Shown here: piece by piece, positions 9,195-17,296 of the stretch
Numbering within the stretch: the first letter of the stretch is position 1
How the letters are laid out: each line of letters opens with the position of its first letter
NCBI GenBank assembly: GCA_030433805.1
Contig: JARUXA010000005.1
Coordinates: forward strand, 1 to 64,000
DNA length: 64,000 bases
Origin: Sphingomonas sp. PsM26
GTDB lineage: Bacteria; Pseudomonadota; Alphaproteobacteria; Sphingomonadales; Sphingomonadaceae
Direction of reading: 5' to 3'
The notes under the pieces: model-generated
The model's input: only the letters and a program-made list of their open reading frames with translations
What the model was told of the DNA's origin: nothing
Database searches by the model: none
Translations under genes and position numbers: made by a program

Positions 9195-9815
9195 ATGCTG
9201 AAGCCGCAACATTTGAGGGACGGGTTGTCGTGGGGTTCATCTTGCAAACCGTCGGCGAACCTGCCGGACGACTTCTTCGCGCGCAATGCGCCGACTGTCG
9301 CTGCGGCGCTCATCGGTACCTGTCTGCTGGTACATGGTATTGGCGGGATCATCGTTGAGACGGAAGCGTACGACGCGACAGATCCGGCGTCGCACAGCTA
9401 TCGCGGGCCGACGCCCCGGAACGCACCGATGTTCGGTCCGCCGGGCCGGGCATATGTCTATCGGATCTATGGGCTGCATTGGTGCCTGAACTTCGTATGT
9501 TCGGATGGCCCGCCGGGGAGTGCGGTGCTCATTCGCGCAATCCAACCGACGACCGGGATCGAGGAAATGATGGCTCGCCGACAGATGCACAGCCTGCCTT
9601 CGCTATGCAGCGGCCCGGGAAAGTTGGCTCAGGCGTTGGCGGTTGATGCAACCTTCAACGGGGCCGACCTGGCAGCGCCGCCGTTTGCACTTTTCGGCGG
9701 CACTGCGGTGGTTGCGGTCGCGACCGGCCCCCGTATTGGAATACGGCATGGCAGCGAAACGCCGTGGCGCTTTGGCATGGCGGGTTCCGCATTTCTCAGC
9801 CGTCCGATGCCCTAG
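9195..9815 (+). CDS. DNA-3-methyladenine glycosylase, MPG/AAG family
   Basis: A 206-residue monofunctional base-excision glycosylase that should remove alkylated purines such as 3-methyladenine from DNA. Family landmarks are visible: PDDFFARNAPTVAAALIG, then IIVETEAYDATDPASHSYRG with the catalytic glutamate, then PTPRNAPMFGPPGRAYVYRIYG with the DNA-intercalating tyrosine region, then LCSGPGKLAQALAVD. Length is typical (about 200). The ATG at 9195 has GGAAGG about ten bases upstream. It is single in its orientation, with stress-type genes on both sides. Confidence 0.92.
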   Translation: MLKPQHLRDGLSWGSSCKPSANLPDDFFARNAPTVAAALIGTCLLVHGIGGIIVETEAYDATDPASHSYRGPTPRNAPMFGPPGRAYVYRIYGLHWCLNFVCSDGPPGSAVLIRAIQPTTGIEEMMARRQMHSLPSLCSGPGKLAQALAVDATFNGADLAAPPFALFGGTAVVAVATGPRIGIRHGSETPWRFGMAGSAFLSRPMP

Positions 9816-9868
9816 GCATAGCGGATTGGGCGTGCGCGGTCGGGCACTCGGATTTTCACGATCGAAGA

Positions 9869-11005
9869 TCAACGCGTTAGTCCGAAAGCACTTTTGGGAA
9901 TGTGCGTGATCCGGCAGGCGAGATCCGCCTCGCCCGACGCTACGATATACTGCTCCTCATGTTCGGCGATGCCGGTCGAGAATACGACGTCCCGCAGATA
10001 CATCTGGTGCTCGATCGCGCGCGTCAGGTCGACATTCGGCTCGAGGATCGCGACCTCGTCCGTCGCAATGACCTGGGACGGATCATCGCGATCGAGGATC
10101 GACCAGTATGTGCGATAGATGCCGACGATCTCCTGCGGTTCGACTGCATGCCATAGCGTCAGCCAACCACGTTCTGTCAGGATCGGTGGTGTGCCTGCAC
10201 CGATCCGCGCAGTCGCGACGGTTTCGTTGCGTGTGCGGATCCCGGGGTGGCGGTGAGGCTTCCAATGCAGGCCATCGGGCGATGTCGCGAGGTTGATCGA
10301 TGGTCCCGCGCGCCATTCGCTGCCCGGCGGATAAGCGAAATACAGATCGCCGAGTGGCCGCGTCTGCGCCCAATATTGCCCGTCGATCAGCCCCTCGAAC
10401 AGCAGCATGTCCTTGTTCTGGTGATCGAGAATGATGTCGGCGAAATCCCAGTCGATCCCGTTGTCGGATGTGTAAAGCGTGGTCGAATGACGTTCGGGGC
10501 TGACCGAACAGGTGGTCATCAGGTAACGGCCATCGACCCGGCTGATCCTGGGATCCTCGATGCCGTAGCATTGGAAGCTGTACGCGGGGACGATCGCCTT
10601 GTTGTAATGGATGGCTATACGTTGCGTGCCATCGGGCGTCAGTTCGACGGGAAGGAGCCAGGACAGCGAGGTCAGTGCCATGATCTTCCAGCCCCCGCTG
10701 CGCAGGGTGAACTTGCGCGGATCTGCGGTATCGGTCCGTTCGACCGGCCACGCATCAAGCACAAACCGACCGGCACCATCCTCGTCTGTCCATCGGATCG
10801 AGCGGATTACATTTTCGCGAATGGGGGTACGCAGCGCTTCCGCAACGCGCACCATCATCAACAGATTGCCGTTCGGCAAGCGCGTCAGCCCGGGGTTGAA
10901 TGCGCCAAGGACGTAGGTTTCCTCCGCCAACTGTCCCGCGAGCGGTGATCGGGTCAGGTCGATGTCATCGGGTACCAGGATCAGCGTATCGACGGGATAG
11001 TTCAC
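9869..11005 (-). CDS. Glycoside hydrolase family 130-like phosphorylase/hydrolase
   Basis: About 378 residues with the GH130 five-bladed propeller pattern: AFNPGLTRLPNGNLLMMVRV near the start, GIEDPRISRVDGRYLMT with the conserved ED-R cluster, DNGIDWDFADIIL, and RIGAGTPPILTERGWLTLWHAV. Family members phosphorolyse or hydrolyse beta-mannosides. Which applies here cannot be told. The GTG start at 11005 overlaps the previous stop (GTGA) and has an AGAGGA site six bases upstream, so translation is coupled to the 716-residue protein. No signal peptide, so cytoplasmic. It may trim or recycle mannosides linked to the glycan cluster. Confidence 0.8.
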   Translation of the reverse strand: MNYPVDTLILVPDDIDLTRSPLAGQLAEETYVLGAFNPGLTRLPNGNLLMMVRVAEALRTPIRENVIRSIRWTDEDGAGRFVLDAWPVERTDTADPRKFTLRSGGWKIMALTSLSWLLPVELTPDGTQRIAIHYNKAIVPAYSFQCYGIEDPRISRVDGRYLMTTCSVSPERHSTTLYTSDNGIDWDFADIILDHQNKDMLLFEGLIDGQYWAQTRPLGDLYFAYPPGSEWRAGPSINLATSPDGLHWKPHRHPGIRTRNETVATARIGAGTPPILTERGWLTLWHAVEPQEIVGIYRTYWSILDRDDPSQVIATDEVAILEPNVDLTRAIEHQMYLRDVVFSTGIAEHEEQYIVASGEADLACRITHIPKSAFGLTR

Positions 11006-13152
11006 GCGGCATCCTCTTTCCAACGAACGGTGACGCCCCCGGAGGCGGGGACATGGAAGTCGATCCGATCGACGGATGTGTGGTGCGCGCGGACGCGGTC
11101 CCCCGTCGCGGTTTCAACGACAAAACCGGGTAGCTTACGGCGACCTGTCCGGATCAGGCTGACGCTGGCAAGACAGCCGTCGCCGCCGTCGAGCCGGAAG
11201 CTGACCGATGTCGCTGCGTTGCGCTCCATCGTCATTACGAAATGGTCGCAGAACATCCGGAACGGTGCGCCGTCGATGTCGTGGCAGGTGCGGCTTGCGA
11301 ACACCATCGCAGCCCCCGCGCCGTATATCTCCTGCCCGACCTGACCCGCCGGCTGGCCGTCATGGTACATATCCTCGAGCGGGAAGGACCGCTTGCGATC
11401 GATGTGGCCATTACGCTGCTCGTCGGCGAGCAATGCCTCGGGCAAGGCATCGGGATAATAAAACCACGCCCGGTATAGCGCGTATTTGCAATATTCGCTG
11501 ATCAGCATCCGGGCGGCAGGATCGAGGTCGGGCCCGCTATCCTTCAAATAACGTTCGAACGCGGCGAAGCTATCGAAGCATTCGTAGATCGCCATGTACG
11601 GGCCGTCGTGCAGGCAAGTGACGCCAAGGAAATTGCTGTATTGCGCGGCGCCCTTGATACGGGATTCCCAGATGGCACAATTGTGGAAGAAAGAAGCGAG
11701 GTAGACGTAGCTCTGCCGCAGGTAATAGCCTTCGTTCGTCACGCGCCACAGCCGCATACACGCGGCGGCACCCCAGGCGGTCAGGTTCGCCTGATAATTG
11801 AGCTCGAACCGCATACCACGAGCCGCGTCGATCGCGTTGCGCGCCTCATCAAGATATCGTTTGTCGTCCGTCAGCTGGAACGCCTGCAGCATGACATAGG
11901 CGTAGAGTCCGCCGACATCGGTCTGGCCCAGTCCATCGTCGTTGCGCGCTTCGACGATTACCGAAAAGTCGGTGACCTTGAACTGGATCGGCCAAGCATA
12001 ATCGAAATGCTTCGCTGCGCGGATGGCAAAGTCGAGGGAGCCAATGAATAGCCGCCTGGCCCTAGCATCGCCGTCTACCGCAAGATGACCGAGATTGAGC
12101 AGCGGGTGATAGAGATACCAGCTGTCGACGGCGGTCTTGTCCTTGTCCTTGCCGACGTTGGGCAGATACCGCCGCATCGTCTTGAGCTTGGTGTCGTGGA
12201 ATTTCCCAAGCCCGGCCTGAATCTCGTCAGCGAGCGGAACGGGTTTGCCCGCCCAGTCGGCATAATTGCGGATCGCCGACAACAGCGACATCTGCACCAT
12301 GATGTCAGGATATTCTGTCGCAGTGTAGGGATGGAAATAGCGATGGCCATAATGGCTGATCGTAGCTTCGGGTGCGGTGTCGAGGTCGCGGATCGTCGTT
12401 TCCGAGCGCGTGACCCAGTCGCGATATTCGGTCCTGGGCAGATCGAGCAGGCGATAGGCGGCGCCCTGCATCTGCAGGAAGCGCAGCCCTGAATCCTGTT
12501 CGTCGCGCGTAGCGGCGTTGTGGAAGACGATGATCGCGTCGGACATCGTCACTTCCTGGTCCGCGGGCAACGGATCGACCGCCGGCGTGCCGGTCTGGGC
12601 CGGGGTAGGGGGGAGATAGCCGAGTTCGGGCCACACGCCGCCGACGGCGGTGTCGGGCGTCGTCTTCGTCGCGACGAAATAGTCGTTCATCGCGGTCAGG
12701 TTCTGGAAGTACAGCACGCTGCCAAACGCCGGTTCGTCGAGATGGAAGAAGATCAGCCCCGAATTGAGCCCACGTTGCGCCGCCGCGACCTCGCCCACCG
12801 CCACGAGCGGGTCATCACCCAGGCCTAGCGGATAAACATCGCGCGGCTGGAAGGCGATCAGCAGGGGGGCCGCGGGCACTAGTTTCGATGTGAAGCGCAG
12901 GGTAGGGAGCGTCGTTTCGTGTGTCGCGATCTGGAGCGAATGGTGCCCCTGTGCGGTGTGCATCGTGACCGTCAGGCTGGTGCCGGCGCGGTCGACCCGA
13001 GTCTTGATCCCGGTCGCACCGCCGGGTGTATGCGCTGCCCGAAAAGCGACGCCGCCCAGGCCATCGCGTCGGACGATGACCCAGATCGCGTCGCGCCCCG
13101 CCATCACGCGCACGTCGCGCCCGGCCAGAACGAGCGTGCCCAACGCCTGCAT
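11002..13152 (-). CDS. Large uncharacterised protein, probable (alpha/alpha)6-barrel
   Basis: A 716-residue protein with no family I can name. The N-terminal 230 residues are beta-rich. Residues 270-640 are helix-rich with aromatic repeats such as HYGHRYFHPYTATEYPD, VDSWYLYHPLLNLGHLA, FNHNCAIWESRIKGAAQYSNF-like helices and KYALYRAWFYYPDALPEALL. These resemble the six-hairpin toroids of glycoside hydrolases and epimerases. The C-terminus is beta-rich again. It overlaps the GH130 gene by four bases and follows a 27-codon ORF without a gap, so the three are one translational unit. A carbohydrate-active role is inferred from its neighbour and fold impression only. No signal peptide was seen. Confidence 0.7.
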   Translation of the reverse strand: MQALGTLVLAGRDVRVMAGRDAIWVIVRRDGLGGVAFRAAHTPGGATGIKTRVDRAGTSLTVTMHTAQGHHSLQIATHETTLPTLRFTSKLVPAAPLLIAFQPRDVYPLGLGDDPLVAVGEVAAAQRGLNSGLIFFHLDEPAFGSVLYFQNLTAMNDYFVATKTTPDTAVGGVWPELGYLPPTPAQTGTPAVDPLPADQEVTMSDAIIVFHNAATRDEQDSGLRFLQMQGAAYRLLDLPRTEYRDWVTRSETTIRDLDTAPEATISHYGHRYFHPYTATEYPDIMVQMSLLSAIRNYADWAGKPVPLADEIQAGLGKFHDTKLKTMRRYLPNVGKDKDKTAVDSWYLYHPLLNLGHLAVDGDARARRLFIGSLDFAIRAAKHFDYAWPIQFKVTDFSVIVEARNDDGLGQTDVGGLYAYVMLQAFQLTDDKRYLDEARNAIDAARGMRFELNYQANLTAWGAAACMRLWRVTNEGYYLRQSYVYLASFFHNCAIWESRIKGAAQYSNFLGVTCLHDGPYMAIYECFDSFAAFERYLKDSGPDLDPAARMLISEYCKYALYRAWFYYPDALPEALLADEQRNGHIDRKRSFPLEDMYHDGQPAGQVGQEIYGAGAAMVFASRTCHDIDGAPFRMFCDHFVMTMERNAATSVSFRLDGGDGCLASVSLIRTGRRKLPGFVVETATGDRVRAHHTSVDRIDFHVPASGGVTVRWKEDAA

Positions 13153-13236
13153 CTACTGCGCGTCGAGTTCGGCCTTGAGCGTCAGTACCGATGCGCTGAC
13201 CCCTGGCAATTCTGCGGGGCGCGTCTTGACGTTCAT
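13153..13236 (-). CDS. 27-codon ORF directly upstream of the 716-residue gene
   Basis: The ATG at 13236 follows AGGGGAA at about ten bases' distance. It opens a peptide (MNVKTRPAELPGVSASVL...AELDAQ) whose TAG stop at 13155-13153 abuts the ATG of the next gene. Its leading MNVKTRPAEL is peptide-like rather than frame noise. It may be a leader that couples translation, or a small subunit. Nothing similar is known to me. Confidence 0.4.
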   Translation of the reverse strand: MNVKTRPAELPGVSASVLTLKAELDAQ

Positions 13237-13259
13237 TGGATAGCTTCCCCTTATCCCAA

Positions 13260-13781
13260 TCAGTGGCTGGCGGTTTCGCCGGCCGCGCGGCGTGCGACAT
13301 ATTGCAGCGTGAGGGCGGCGGTGTTGGAGTCGAGCCACGCAGCCATCGCCTGCTCCTCGGTGAGCGAAGTCCGAAGCAACGGCACCGCGCTCGTGAAGCT
13401 GCCAGCTTCGGCAAGCGCGATCAGCGAGGTGTAGCTGGCAGCCTCGAAATTCTCGAAGGCGAAATTGGCGAAGCTGTTCTTGAGGATCTCGTCGGGCGCG
13501 AAGACATGCGCGATCGCGGCAAGATTTCCCGACACGGTCAGCGCCGCGTCCTTCAACCAGGACTGGCTTTCACCCAACCCATCGAGGATCTCCTCGACGC
13601 GGACGATTTGCTGTTCGGTTTCGACCCGGTGCTTGTGCAGCATGTCGGCAACCTCGGCGTAATGCGTCAAATGGTCGAGCTGCCGGTCGATCAGGGCAAG
13701 CGCCTGATGTTCGACGCCGTGTACGTTCTTCAACCCGGTGACGAAAACGGAGCGTAGAACGTCGTCAGGATGCGTGGTCAT
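13260..13781 (-). CDS. DUF892 / YciF-like ferritin-fold protein
   Basis: A 173-residue four-helix protein of the YciE/YciF (DUF892) group: VFVTGLKNVHGVEHQALALIDR with the E-x2-H pair, VADMLHKHRVETEQQIVRVEEIL, and FENFEAASYTSLIALAE. The Glu/His pairs suggest a ferritin-like metal site. Members are linked to osmotic and oxidative stress, though their chemistry is not settled. The ATG at 13781 follows AGGAGG. It lies 11 bases downstream of the MBL-fold hydrolase gene and 23 bases upstream of the 27-codon ORF, so they probably share a transcript. Confidence 0.85.
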   Translation of the reverse strand: MTTHPDDVLRSVFVTGLKNVHGVEHQALALIDRQLDHLTHYAEVADMLHKHRVETEQQIVRVEEILDGLGESQSWLKDAALTVSGNLAAIAHVFAPDEILKNSFANFAFENFEAASYTSLIALAEAGSFTSAVPLLRTSLTEEQAMAAWLDSNTAALTLQYVARRAAGETASH

Positions 13782-13792
13782 GGATGTCCTCC

Positions 13793-14641
13793 TCAAGTGA
13801 TAGAATGGCGGGTAAGGGCGTCGAATTCGGTGAGGTCGTGCGCACAGAAGATGCGCACACGATCGCCGTGATCGCTCGACAGCGCCCGCACGCGACGTTG
13901 GTTCGCCATCCGCGCATCGGCATCGACCTGCATCAGCCGCTGATAGCCGCGCAACCCGGGCGGGCAGGTGCGGTGTTCGCCGTCGATCTCGGCGTGGTGA
14001 AAATAGGCGTCGCCGGCATAGAACAACCAGCGGCCGTCATCTTCCCGGATCGCGATCCCCGCATGGCCCCATGTGTGACCCGCGAGTGGGACGAGCAGGA
14101 TTTCCGGCGGCAAGCCTTCAAGGTCGCGGACTGCATTGAAGCCAAACCAGCGTTCGCCCCCGCCCAAGGGATAGAGCGACCAGTTCATCGCCTCGTCCCA
14201 TTGCTGCGGGCGATAGCGTTTGCGGGAGACGAAGGCACCGCCGCGACGCTGATCGGCGACCTCCTTTCCGCGCGCCGTGACGTGGATCCGCGCGTTGGGG
14301 AAATCCTCGATCCCGCCAGCGTGATCGAAATCGAGATGCGTGACAACAATGTGCCGGACGTCGGCTGGCTCAAAGCCGAGGCGGCGCACCTGCGCTACCG
14401 CCGTCTCGTCAGGCCGGAGTTGCGGTCGGTTGAGCGCCCGGAAGAAGTTGGACAGCCGTTCGCGCGGGCGGGTCACGTCTTGGGTGCCATAGCCCGTATC
14501 GCTCAAAACAAGGCCGGCATCCGTTTCGATCAACAGACAGTGGCACACCAAATGCGCCGATAGACCGCGGCTGTAGCCGTCGAACAGACGCCCACCGATC
14601 GGACAGCATGTTCCACAGTTCAGATGATGGATCCTGATCAA
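13793..14641 (-). CDS. MBL-fold metallohydrolase, lactonase-like
   Basis: A 282-residue metallo-beta-lactamase fold protein. The signature THLDFDHAGGIEDF gives the H-x-D-x-D-H metal ligands (first His replaced in the usual HxHxDH by HLDFDH). Later ligands are in PLAGHTWGHAGI and the aspartate in YAGDAYFHHAEI. The general plan matches N-acyl-homoserine-lactone lactonases, but the substrate cannot be inferred. It is the first gene of a minus-strand run that continues with DUF892 protein, the 27-codon ORF, the 716-residue protein and the GH130 protein. No signal peptide. Confidence 0.85.
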   Translation of the reverse strand: MIRIHHLNCGTCCPIGGRLFDGYSRGLSAHLVCHCLLIETDAGLVLSDTGYGTQDVTRPRERLSNFFRALNRPQLRPDETAVAQVRRLGFEPADVRHIVVTHLDFDHAGGIEDFPNARIHVTARGKEVADQRRGGAFVSRKRYRPQQWDEAMNWSLYPLGGGERWFGFNAVRDLEGLPPEILLVPLAGHTWGHAGIAIREDDGRWLFYAGDAYFHHAEIDGEHRTCPPGLRGYQRLMQVDADARMANQRRVRALSSDHGDRVRIFCAHDLTEFDALTRHSIT

Positions 14642-14956
14642 TGTTAGCCCCTTGCGTAGGTCGCCATAACTGCCTGACTAACGAATACGCGTTTGCCAGG
14701 GGTCGTGGGCTTGCAGGCTCAGTAGTCAGCTTGCGAAACCGCGACGCCAAGGTTGCAAACAGGCGTCATCCACAATCGTTTCCCCCGACTAATATGGATC
14801 AGTAAGATCGTTGCCTATGACCGATGTAGAACAGAACCCTGACTTGCGAATGCATTAACCAAGATCAACTGCCCTGGTTTTCTGTGGATCAACCCGAGGC
14901 AAAGCGCGTTTCGGCCTTATTGTCTCTTGGCGATACTCATCACAGCGGAGCCGAAC
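14642..14956. other. Divergent intergenic region, no clear motif
   Basis: About 315 bases between the MBL-fold gene (minus) and the Mn catalase gene (plus). It must hold both promoters. No convincing sigma-factor consensus or palindrome was identified here. The EcfG-type GGAAC...CGTT pattern was looked for and not found at a proper spacing. Confidence 0.4.
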
Positions 14957-15811
14957 ATGTATTACCACGACAAGAAGCTGCAGTACCCGGTCCAGGTCAC
15001 GAACCCCGATCCTGCATTTGCGCGAATGCTTCAGCAGGCGATTGGCGGCGTCGAAGGTGAGATCCGTGTCTGTATGCAGTATTTCTTCCAGGCGTGGGGT
15101 AACCGTGCGCCGACTACGAAATACCGTGACATGCTGTTGCACACCGCAACCGAGGAAATCGGTCATATCGAGATGCTGGCCACGGCCGTTGCGTTGAACC
15201 TCGAGAAGGCTCCGACGCATCTGCAGGAGGAAGGCGTCAAGGATAGCATCGTCGGCGCGGTGATGGGCGGCGAGAACCCCCGTCAGAGCATCGAGGGGAT
15301 CATTCACAAGAATCTACTGTCGGGCGGCATGGCAGCCATGCCGATGGATTCGGATGGCGTGCCGTTCAACATGAGCCACATCTACGCGAGTGGGAACATC
15401 GCAGCGGACATGTATTGCAACGTCGCGGCCGAAAGCACGGGCCGTGTTCTCGCGGTGCGGCTGTTCAATGCGGCGCATGACGAGGGCATGAAGAAGATGC
15501 TCCATTACATGATCGCGCGCGACACGATGCATCAGCAACAGTGGCTCGCCGTCATCGAGGAGCTGGGGGCCGAAGCGATGAACCTTCCGATCCCCAACAG
15601 CTTCCCGCAGGATATGGAAGATCAGCAGAACAACTATAATTTCTACGCGACGTCGGTGGACGGGACGTTTCCGGAAGGTCGCTGGACGTCAGGCCCGTCA
15701 ATGGACGGCAAGGGCGAGTTCACGGTGTTCCGGAACGAACCGCTTGGCGACGAGCCGGTGATGGGGCCAGCGCGACCCGACAGTGGTGCGCAGAACCAGC
15801 AAATCGGCTGA
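14957..15811 (+). CDS. Manganese catalase
   Basis: A 284-residue non-haem catalase that should dismutate hydrogen peroxide with a dimanganese centre. The four-helix ligands are visible: GGVEGEIRVCMQYFFQAWG with a ligand Glu, TATEEIGHIEMLATAVALNL with the E-x2-H ligand pair, and later RDTMHQQQWLAVIEEL with the final H-Glu region. MYYHDKKLQYPV is the usual N-terminus, supporting ATG 14957, with GCGGAG just upstream. Length is normal for the shorter Mn catalases. Acts in the cytoplasm. Confidence 0.95.
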   Translation: MYYHDKKLQYPVQVTNPDPAFARMLQQAIGGVEGEIRVCMQYFFQAWGNRAPTTKYRDMLLHTATEEIGHIEMLATAVALNLEKAPTHLQEEGVKDSIVGAVMGGENPRQSIEGIIHKNLLSGGMAAMPMDSDGVPFNMSHIYASGNIAADMYCNVAAESTGRVLAVRLFNAAHDEGMKKMLHYMIARDTMHQQQWLAVIEELGAEAMNLPIPNSFPQDMEDQQNNYNFYATSVDGTFPEGRWTSGPSMDGKGEFTVFRNEPLGDEPVMGPARPDSGAQNQQIG

Positions 15812-15818
15812 GCGTGAC

Positions 15819-15850
15819 GCTGCGGAGCGCGCAGTCGCACGCTCCGCAGC
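15819..15850 (+). terminator. Hairpin after Mn catalase
   Basis: A perfect 11-pair stem (GCTGCGGAGCG with CGCTCCGCAGC) with a ten-base loop lies just after the catalase stop. No U-run follows, so it may slow rather than fully end transcription, or protect the mRNA. Confidence 0.5.
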
Positions 15851-15885
15851 AAACGCGTTCCTGCTAAAGTATTTGGAGACGTAAC

Positions 15886-16380
15886 GTGGCCTTGGATAGC
15901 ATTATTAGCGCGGCCAAATCCGCGTTGCAGGATGCGCTTTCTTCATCCGCCGATCCGGTTTCGGACCGTAACGCGGTATTGCAGGATCTGCATTTGGCCG
16001 AGAAGGCATGGGCGACGGACGGGGTTCGGTCGGGTCCCTGGTTCGTCCGGGACGGTGACCATGTCGCGTTTACGCCCACAACCCGGAATGGGGCGCCCCT
16101 CACCATCGACGGACAGACGACGAACTTCATTCCGAGAGACCGCTTCGCCGATTACCTGGTAAACATGCGGGTTGCGATCGAAGCCGGCGAATTCGATCGC
16201 GAGATCGCAGGCGCACTGCATGGCGCGGCTGGCGCCGGAGGGACTGCCGAAGTCGCGGTCCCCGCAGCGCGACAGGGCAGTCCGCAAGATAGTCGGCAAG
16301 CGCAGCAGGATGCGGCTCGCGCGCGCGAGGGTCGCAATCCGGACGGATCATTGTCGTCGGTCGTGGGCAGCGGTTCGTAG
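15886..16380 (+). CDS. Hypothetical protein, 164 residues
   Basis: The start is GTG at 15886 with GGAG upstream. The N-terminal half is ordered and basic-acidic mixed (KAWATDGVRSGPWFVRDGDHVAFTPTTRNG). The C-terminal 60 residues are low complexity, rich in Ala, Gly, Gln and Arg. No family recognised. It sits between the catalase and the DUF4142 gene in the same direction and could be part of a stress set. Function unknown. Confidence 0.7.
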   Translation: MALDSIISAAKSALQDALSSSADPVSDRNAVLQDLHLAEKAWATDGVRSGPWFVRDGDHVAFTPTTRNGAPLTIDGQTTNFIPRDRFADYLVNMRVAIEAGEFDREIAGALHGAAGAGGTAEVAVPAARQGSPQDSRQAQQDAARAREGRNPDGSLSSVVGSGS

Positions 16381-16448
16381 CGACTGGAACGAATAGCCGG
16401 ACCCCACCACGGCCAACCCGCAGTTCAAAGTCAAACAGGAGTGAACCC

Positions 16449-16997
16449 ATGAAGATCAGACATATCAGCATGTTGCTTGCAGCGACGATCGGCACGGCAG
16501 CATTTGCCCAGACGCCGCCCCCGCCACCGCTACCCGAAGCGAAAACAGCCGCGATGCCGTATGTCATGGCCGCCGGAATGAGTGACCTGTACGAGATCAA
16601 CTCCAGTCAGGTCGCGCTGCAGAAGTCGCAGACGCCGGCGATCCGCAAGTTCGCTACAATGATGATTAAACATCACCAGAAGACGACTGCGGCGACCATG
16701 AAGGCAGCGGCCAAGGCAGGGCTGACGCCGACGCCGCCTGCGCTGGATGCCGGTGCGTCCGCATCGATTAACGAACTGCAGGTCGCATCCGCGGCCGACT
16801 TTGACCGCATGTACATCGGGCAGCAAATTCCGGCGCACCAGGCTGCGTTGGATCTCAACCAGAGCTACTCGACCGGTGGAGACCAGGCACCCTTGCGTAT
16901 GTCGGCCAAGGCTGCGGTGCCCATCGTGAAGCAGCATCTGGATGTTGCGATGAAAATGCAGGCAGGCAAGCCGATGGGGAGCATGTCGGGCATGTAA
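16449..16997 (+). CDS. DUF4142 periplasmic/outer-membrane protein
   Basis: A 182-residue exported protein with a signal peptide (MKIRHISMLLAATIGTAAFA, cleavage probably after AFA) and a proline-rich linker. The helical DUF4142 domain follows: SDLYEINSSQVALQKSQTPAIRKFATMMIKHHQKTTA, with a conserved ASxxDFDRMYI segment. Members are helical bundles related to the ferritin-like fold and are common near stress genes, but their role is unclear. A clear terminator follows. The ATG at 16449 has CAGGAG about seven bases upstream. Confidence 0.88.
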   Translation: MKIRHISMLLAATIGTAAFAQTPPPPPLPEAKTAAMPYVMAAGMSDLYEINSSQVALQKSQTPAIRKFATMMIKHHQKTTAATMKAAAKAGLTPTPPALDAGASASINELQVASAADFDRMYIGQQIPAHQAALDLNQSYSTGGDQAPLRMSAKAAVPIVKQHLDVAMKMQAGKPMGSMSGM

Positions 16998-17063
16998 GCG
17001 GTCGCGCAGTGCCGAGATTGGCGCTGCGTCTCGCGCAATATCCTGAAAATAGGACGCCATCGT

Positions 17064-17103
17064 ATCGGGCCAGCCGACGTAAACTTGAGACGGCTGGCCC
17101 GAT
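17064..17103 (+). terminator. Rho-independent terminator of the DUF4142 gene
   Basis: Thirteen perfect pairs (ATCGGGCCAGCCG with CGGCTGGCCCGAT, loop of about 14 bases) are followed by TTTTATTTT. This is a classical terminator on the plus strand. It sits between converging genes. Confidence 0.85.
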
Positions 17104-17194
17104 TTTATTTTCAACTTATGCCGATCCGGCGCGTGCGGTATGATGCGGTCGAAACCGGCAGTGCGCCGTGCGCCCCGCGCCACAAGATCCGTCG

Positions 17195-17296
17195 TCATTG
17201 CGGAAGCAGGCGGGGGAACTCGGCAGGGACTTCCCGCGCGAGAAATCCGATGGGGCCGCGGGTGGTCGCAACACGGCGTCCGCTCTGGCCGTGCAA
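17195..17296 (-). other. Untranslated remainder of the NAD(P)H-hydrate dehydratase frame
   Basis: Thirty-three codons and a TGA in frame with the truncated dehydratase, encoding a family-typical C-terminus with GPIGFLAREVPAE. They are preserved without further stops, which suggests a recent lesion or readthrough. Confidence 0.7.

Noticed and set aside
8100-17000. EcfG (GGAAC-N16/17-CGTT) stress promoters before the stress genes
   Set aside because: GGAAC occurs, for example near 8180 and 16387, but no CGTT lies at proper spacing.
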